A stretch of DNA of 64,000 bases, taken from Myxococcota bacterium (GTDB lineage Bacteria > Myxococcota_A > UBA796 > JAFGLY01). The position numbers and the translations under genes were made by a program. Positions 60,799 through 64,000 of the stretch are shown in pieces. Numbering within the stretch: the first letter of the stretch is position 1; each line of letters opens with the position of its first letter. Below the pieces are notes generated by a model that was not told the origin of the DNA, did not search any database, and saw only the letters and a program-made list of their open reading frames with translations. The stretch is taken from NCBI GenBank assembly GCA_024276675.1, contig JAJRWT010000115.1, forward strand, positions 62,001 through 126,000. The letters are read 5' to 3'.

Positions 60799-60823
60799 GT
60801 CGCGACATCCTCCAAGACGCGAC
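60799..60823. terminator. Hairpin after priA
   Basis: GTCGCG (60799-60804) pairs with CGCGAC (60818-60823) across a 13-base loop. It lies 18 bases past the priA stop and just before the convergent hypothetical gene stop. No T run follows, so its terminator role is uncertain. Confidence 0.35.
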
Positions 60824-60826
60824 AAG

Positions 60827-61432
60827 CTACGCTCCGCTCACGAAGCGCTCCCATGGCAACACGCAGAAACCACGCAGACTGGCGCGCTCCCAGCGCAGCC
60901 GGAAGACATCGGGGCCTCGGTCGCCGGAGACCGTGTCGATACAGTAACCACAGGAACCGGTCAGGCGGGCTCCCTTGATCTGCTCCGCCGAACAAACCGC
61001 GACGCCAGCCACCAGTTCGCCTGGAGTACCGCCAAGCACGGGGCGACACAGCCAGTTGGAATCTACGTCGAACACAGTCACCTTGTAGCGGCGTGCCTGG
61101 AAGAGACCAAGGCCCCTGGGGCCCACCAGGCCCAGAGCCTGCAACGTGCGTAGGGGGTCGTGATCAAGGCTCTTGATCTGCTCTCGCAACTGGGAAACCC
61201 TGACAACGTCTAGCCACGTACGCCCGTGCACCTTCTTGCGGAGAGGAGAAACCCACGCCACCTGGAAGGTGCCGCTGGACTCGTGAAGCTGGTCGCAGCC
61301 GGTCTCTGCCTGCGCCTGCCCTGGGTTGACCATGGCCAGCAGGAGCATAAGGAGCACAGCGAGCACGGCAAGCTCTTGCACCGGGGGTGGAGCCACCCCC
61401 GGAGGAGGATGAACGCCGCGGTGCGGGTCCAT
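60827..61432 (-). CDS. Secreted protein of unknown function, last gene of the MCE operon
   Basis: The 201-residue protein has a Pro-rich N-terminus (HPPPGVAPPPVQE), then the signal peptide core LAVLAVLLMLLLAMVNPG ending AQA. The mature part has six cysteines in pairs (SNWLCRPV, GVAVCSAEQ, TGSCGYCIDTV), and no known motif. ATG 61432 overlaps the preceding stop (TGATG), which fixes the start. An unusual palindrome lies in the leader codons (61381-61402). Confidence 0.6.
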   Translation of the reverse strand: MDPHRGVHPPPGVAPPPVQELAVLAVLLMLLLAMVNPGQAQAETGCDQLHESSGTFQVAWVSPLRKKVHGRTWLDVVRVSQLREQIKSLDHDPLRTLQALGLVGPRGLGLFQARRYKVTVFDVDSNWLCRPVLGGTPGELVAGVAVCSAEQIKGARLTGSCGYCIDTVSGDRGPDVFRLRWERASLRGFCVLPWERFVSGA

Positions 61433-62529
61433 CAAAGGCCCCTTCTGCCCAGCTTGGCGGCCAGGCTGCGATGGGAGGGATTGCCCACCACGGAAAGAGG
61501 AGGGCTGGCCAGGGGTAGATACTCCATGCGAAGAGACAACAAGCGCTTGTCACTCGTTTCAAGCGCACTTTCGAGACAGGAAACGTCTTCCTGCAACCTG
61601 ACCAGGTTTTCGAAGAGCCACACTTGAAGATCCTGCTGCTCCGGCCCCCAGAACAGATCGACTCCCGCCAGACAGGCTTCTCGGAGCCAGGACAGGCGAT
61701 CCATGCTCATGTCGACGGAAAATAGCTGATCTGCCAGCACCAGCCCGTCGAATTCCAGGTCATCGCGGAGCAGATCAGAAATAACGGCGGTGGACGAACT
61801 GGCGGGAGATTCATGGTCCAGCGCAGAAAAAACCACGTGTTCCACCAACATGGCCGCCACGCCGGCGCTCACGGCAGCCTGAAACGGGGGCAGGTCGATG
61901 GCCAGGAGATCTGGAAGGTCCTTTTCAACCTTGGAAAAGGACCCAGCGGATTGGGGACGGGCGGCACCGGTTCCGGGAAAGGCCCGAACACAGGCCATGG
62001 GGCCCTGGGTCTGAAACCCACGCACGAAGGCCCTCACATGGCCGGGGACACGCTGAGGATTGGCCGAAAAACAGAGAGGATCGACAGAGCCCTGGCCAGG
62101 TGGAATGTTGGCCACGGGGGCCAGCCCCATGTGGAAACCCATGGCGGCCAGTTCGTTGGCCACGGCGCCGGCAAGATCGAAGGAGAGGTGGGTCTGGTCC
62201 AGGGTACCCAGGGTCGACAAAGGCGGCCAGAGCGTGGCGGGAGATGGCAATGGGCTGCCCAGCGGAGCAGACAGGACCGAGAGGGGAGGAAACCTGGGAG
62301 AGACAAAGGAGCCAAGCTCGCGGTTCAGCTCCACTGCATGTGAAGGTTCCTCGATGTTTGAGGAATCCAGTATGAAACCCGCGGGGGAAACCAGGCGCAG
62401 CAGAGCCCTGAGATCGGCGTCCACCTGCACGCCTCCAACAGGTAGCAGCAGACGCTGCCCGGCGCGTAGCTTGCGATCAGCCAGGGAGGTTTGCTCACCC
62501 CAGGCTGTAACCCTGTGGGTAGATGGCAC
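61432..62529 (-). CDS. Degenerate glycoside hydrolase family 3-like (NagZ-type) protein
   Basis: The 365-residue protein follows the NagZ fold: GFHMGLAPVANIPPGQGSVD, GPMACVRAFPGTG, then MLVEHVVFSALDHESPASSS and LEFDGLVLADQLFSVDMS. The family's KHFPGHG...DSH loop, which supplies the Asp-His catalytic dyad, has become RAFPGTGAARPQSAGS (about 182-197), while the nucleophile-type Asp267 remains. Hydrolysis is thus in doubt. It starts GTG 62529 and is coupled to the secreted hypothetical by TGATG. No signal peptide; cytoplasmic. Confidence 0.7.
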   Translation of the reverse strand: MPSTHRVTAWGEQTSLADRKLRAGQRLLLPVGGVQVDADLRALLRLVSPAGFILDSSNIEEPSHAVELNRELGSFVSPRFPPLSVLSAPLGSPLPSPATLWPPLSTLGTLDQTHLSFDLAGAVANELAAMGFHMGLAPVANIPPGQGSVDPLCFSANPQRVPGHVRAFVRGFQTQGPMACVRAFPGTGAARPQSAGSFSKVEKDLPDLLAIDLPPFQAAVSAGVAAMLVEHVVFSALDHESPASSSTAVISDLLRDDLEFDGLVLADQLFSVDMSMDRLSWLREACLAGVDLFWGPEQQDLQVWLFENLVRLQEDVSCLESALETSDKRLLSLRMEYLPLASPPLSVVGNPSHRSLAAKLGRRGL

Positions 62530-62532
62530 GGA

Positions 62533-63033
62533 TCATCCACCGAAACGCAGTCGCCGCCGTGCGCCGAACAAGCCGAAAGGCAGGAAGAACACCCAGTAGG
62601 CCGTGGGCGCCGAACTGCAGCCGCCCCCGGATACCGACGAACTGGCGGTGGCCATGAGTTCGTCACGCTGTTCCGGAGTACACTGGAAGGCGATGGTGAC
62701 CGTGTCGGTGAAGGTCTGGGAGCCCTGGTATACGCACGTCACGTAGATGGCGAATTCTTCCGGGACACAGTCTTCGGGGTAGTCCGGTGGAGCCGCATAG
62801 CCAACCGAGAAACCCTGGGTGGCGGAGAGACTTCCACCATCTTCGTCCAGCATCCACGTGCAGGAGAAACCGGCTTCGCAAGCTTCAGGGATTTCGACCC
62901 AGAAGTTGGTGTCGGTGTTGCTGAACGCCACCAGTTCGTCGGGCTGTATCCCGTTGAAAATCGGGCACAGATCCGAACCCGTGTCGGAGATGGCGAGTTG
63001 GGTGAGAAGCAGGAGCAGGTTCAGGAATATCAT
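62533..63033 (-). CDS. Secreted protein with MYXO-CTERM-like sorting tail
   Basis: The 166-residue protein has an N-terminal signal peptide (MIFLNLLLLLTQLAISDTG) and a C-terminal tripartite tail: GGGCSSAP (Cys139), a hydrophobic stretch (YWVFFLPFGLFG) and the basic ARRRLR end. That layout is like the MYXO-CTERM signal, in which the Cys is processed by a myxosortase. The central region is all-beta with four cysteines. Its ATG overlaps the epimerase stop (ATGA). No myxosortase is in the window. Confidence 0.62.
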   Translation of the reverse strand: MIFLNLLLLLTQLAISDTGSDLCPIFNGIQPDELVAFSNTDTNFWVEIPEACEAGFSCTWMLDEDGGSLSATQGFSVGYAAPPDYPEDCVPEEFAIYVTCVYQGSQTFTDTVTIAFQCTPEQRDELMATASSSVSGGGCSSAPTAYWVFFLPFGLFGARRRLRFGG

Positions 63034-63437
63034 GGTCTTGGGTGCTCCGCGAGTTCTATGAGGACTCCATCGGTGTCCTTGGGATGCAGAAAGGCCACCC
63101 TGGCACCGTGGGCTCCCGGGCTGGGACCATCGGACAGAAAACGATAACCCCTGGCTTTGAGAAGTTCCATGTCGGATTCGATGTCGTCGGTTTCGAAACA
63201 GATATGGTGCAATCCACCACCCTTACGATCCAGGTACCTGGCGATGGGGCCCTTCCCGTCCATGGGGTGTACCAGCTCGATCCTGGTTCCGGAAACCGGA
63301 AAGAACGCAGTTGAGGTCTGGAACTGCTCCACGTCTTCCTGGGCCTGCAGGTGCAGACCGAGATGGTCCCGGAAACGCTCCACGGCCGCTGCGATGTCGG
63401 GGACTGCAATTGCGACGTGGTCCAGCTTTGTGATCAT
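63030..63437 (-). CDS. Methylmalonyl-CoA epimerase (VOC family)
   Basis: The 135-residue protein matches the family: ITKLDHVAIAVPDIAAAVER (first metal His), GTRIELVHPMDGKGPIARYL, GGLHHICFETDDIESDMELL (second metal His) and LHPKDTDGVLIELAEHPRP. The vicinal-oxygen-chelate fold binds a divalent metal and interconverts the R and S forms of methylmalonyl-CoA in propionate metabolism. GAAGGCAAG precedes ATG 63437. It heads the operon ending at 60827; mutase and carboxylase genes are not nearby. Confidence 0.85.
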   Translation of the reverse strand: MITKLDHVAIAVPDIAAAVERFRDHLGLHLQAQEDVEQFQTSTAFFPVSGTRIELVHPMDGKGPIARYLDRKGGGLHHICFETDDIESDMELLKARGYRFLSDGPSPGAHGARVAFLHPKDTDGVLIELAEHPRP

Positions 63438-63545
63438 GGCTTGCCTTCGGCTTCGATTCAAGAACAGAACACGTACTATAACTCAGGCAAACCGCGACGT
63501 AAGGGTTTGAGCGTGAATAGTAGTACCGAGGGCGCCTCGCCCCCC

Positions 63546-63631
63546 TGGCGCCGGCTTCCAGCCGGCGTAGCAGCGTGGCGGCCTACCGTGGCGCCGGCTT
63601 CCAGCCGGCGTAGCAGCGTGGCGGCCTACCG
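63546..63631. repeat. 43-bp tandem repeat (two copies), each with a hairpin
   Basis: Two identical 43-base copies occupy 63546-63588 and 63589-63631. Each contains CGCCGGCT-TCC-AGCCGGCG, an eight-bp stem with a three-base loop. They sit in the 404-base gap between the divergent epimerase and the right-edge lipoprotein gene. The rest of that gap (63438-63841) has a T6 run at about 63750 but no gene. Confidence 0.75.
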
Positions 63632-63841
63632 GCGGAGTTCAAGGCCGCGGAGCTACGCTTCCGCCAAGCAGAGCCCATCCTGGGCCACGGGCTGGCCGGA
63701 CTTCGACTCGGCGCTCAGGGTACCCGGGCTGCCTTGTCGCCCAATGTGCCCCCTTTTTTGCCGCAACCGCATTTTGTCCCCATGCCTCCTTCGCGATACA
63801 AGGTCTCGGCCATCGCTTCCAATTTCCACCAGGAGGTAACG

Positions 63842-64000
63842 ATGCAATCCAGGTTCAGCCCCATGAAGACCCCTCCCCTGGTGGCAGCCCTGCTGTTTTC
63901 ACTGGCGCCCGCCTGCAGCAACGACCCCACGGGTACCTGGTTGCTGTCAATCCAGGCGCAGGCCGACGACACGACCTGCACCGAAGAGATCACCCACAAC
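63842..64000 (+). CDS. Lipoprotein (5' end only, continues beyond window)
   Basis: Only 53 codons are seen. They encode a leader with PPLVAALLFSLAPAC, where the lipobox Cys is near residue 25, followed by SNDPTGTWLLSIQAQADDTTC. AGGAGG lies six to seven bases before the ATG, a strong ribosome site. Function cannot be assigned. Confidence 0.6.
   Translation, partial: MQSRFSPMKTPPLVAALLFSLAPACSNDPTGTWLLSIQAQADDTTCTEEITHN

Noticed and set aside
1..64000. tRNA, rRNA, CRISPR arrays, IS transposases and prophage genes
   Set aside because: None was recognised on either strand; no TTCGAATCC-type T arms, regular direct repeats or integrase/transposase motifs were found by reading.

Overview
This is a GC-rich, densely coded bacterial segment with almost no gene-free DNA. 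The gene content points to a deltaproteobacterial or Myxococcota-type organism. The indications are an ExbB/ExbD/ExbD/TonB set whose TonB carries Gly-Gly-Val-Val repeats, a CarD-type regulator, a bacterial XPB helicase pair, many lipoproteins, a C-terminal tail resembling MYXO-CTERM, and an HdrCBA-FlxDCBA electron-bifurcation cluster typical of anaerobes. This placement is inferred from family content; no rRNA or tRNA gene was found in the window.

Layout. 1-1347 (-): end of a reductive pyrimidine-degradation operon (beta-ureidopropionase, then a dihydropyrimidinase cut by the window edge). 1738-6379 (+): a TldD/TldE protease pair whose TldD has a Tat/lipoprotein leader, then a Na+/H+ antiporter. 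6466-11226 (-): a CotH-family lipoprotein, two ExbD, ExbB, a TonB gene interrupted by one in-frame stop, and xseB. 11395-16272 (-): an SDR protein lacking the catalytic lysine, a helicase-associated protein and an XPB-like helicase. 16643-20301 (+): a PEP-synthase/rifampicin-phosphotransferase-like enzyme and a GT2 glycosyltransferase. 20320-22630 (-): a zinc-ribbon protein, RsmB and a small hypothetical. 22815-24356 (+): a thioredoxin-octaheme cytochrome c fusion. 24407-30204 (-): a TerB-FHA-ABC transporter and an operon of a cNMP-binding methyltransferase-like protein with a lipoprotein and a secreted protein.

30443-38194 holds a hypothetical, a TPR lipoprotein, a TerB-like protein, a 1062-residue Ig-repeat protein with a C-terminal barrel, a cyclophilin lipoprotein and a carboxypeptidase-regulatory-domain lipoprotein. 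38261-40338 (-): LptF/LptG. 40423-42767 (+): carD with a good sigma70-type promoter, and cysS. 42858-46433: a lipoprotein, rdgB, a small membrane protein and galK. 46463-53383 (-): hdrCBA-flxDCBA, with galK at its tail. 53655-56083 (+): a DegT aminotransferase coupled to a radical SAM protein that lacks its third cluster cysteine. 56304-57236 (-): an outer-membrane protein. 57509-57670: a 162-bp nested palindrome flanked by direct repeats, a MITE candidate. 57896-60781 (+): a DksA/TraR protein and PriA. 60827-63437 (-): a compact four-gene operon of methylmalonyl-CoA epimerase, a protein with a sorting-type C-terminus, a degenerate GH3 protein and a secreted hypothetical. The right edge has a 43-bp tandem hairpin repeat and the start of a lipoprotein gene.

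Together the genes describe a Gram-negative cell with TonB energisation, LPS export and an anaerobic NADH/ferredoxin economy. The most unusual items are the thioredoxin-octaheme fusion, the Tat-type TldD beside a leaderless TldE, the complete Hdr-Flx cluster, the cysteine-deficient radical SAM protein, the split TonB and the palindromic element at 57.5 kb. No wholly new multi-gene system could be demonstrated from sequence alone.
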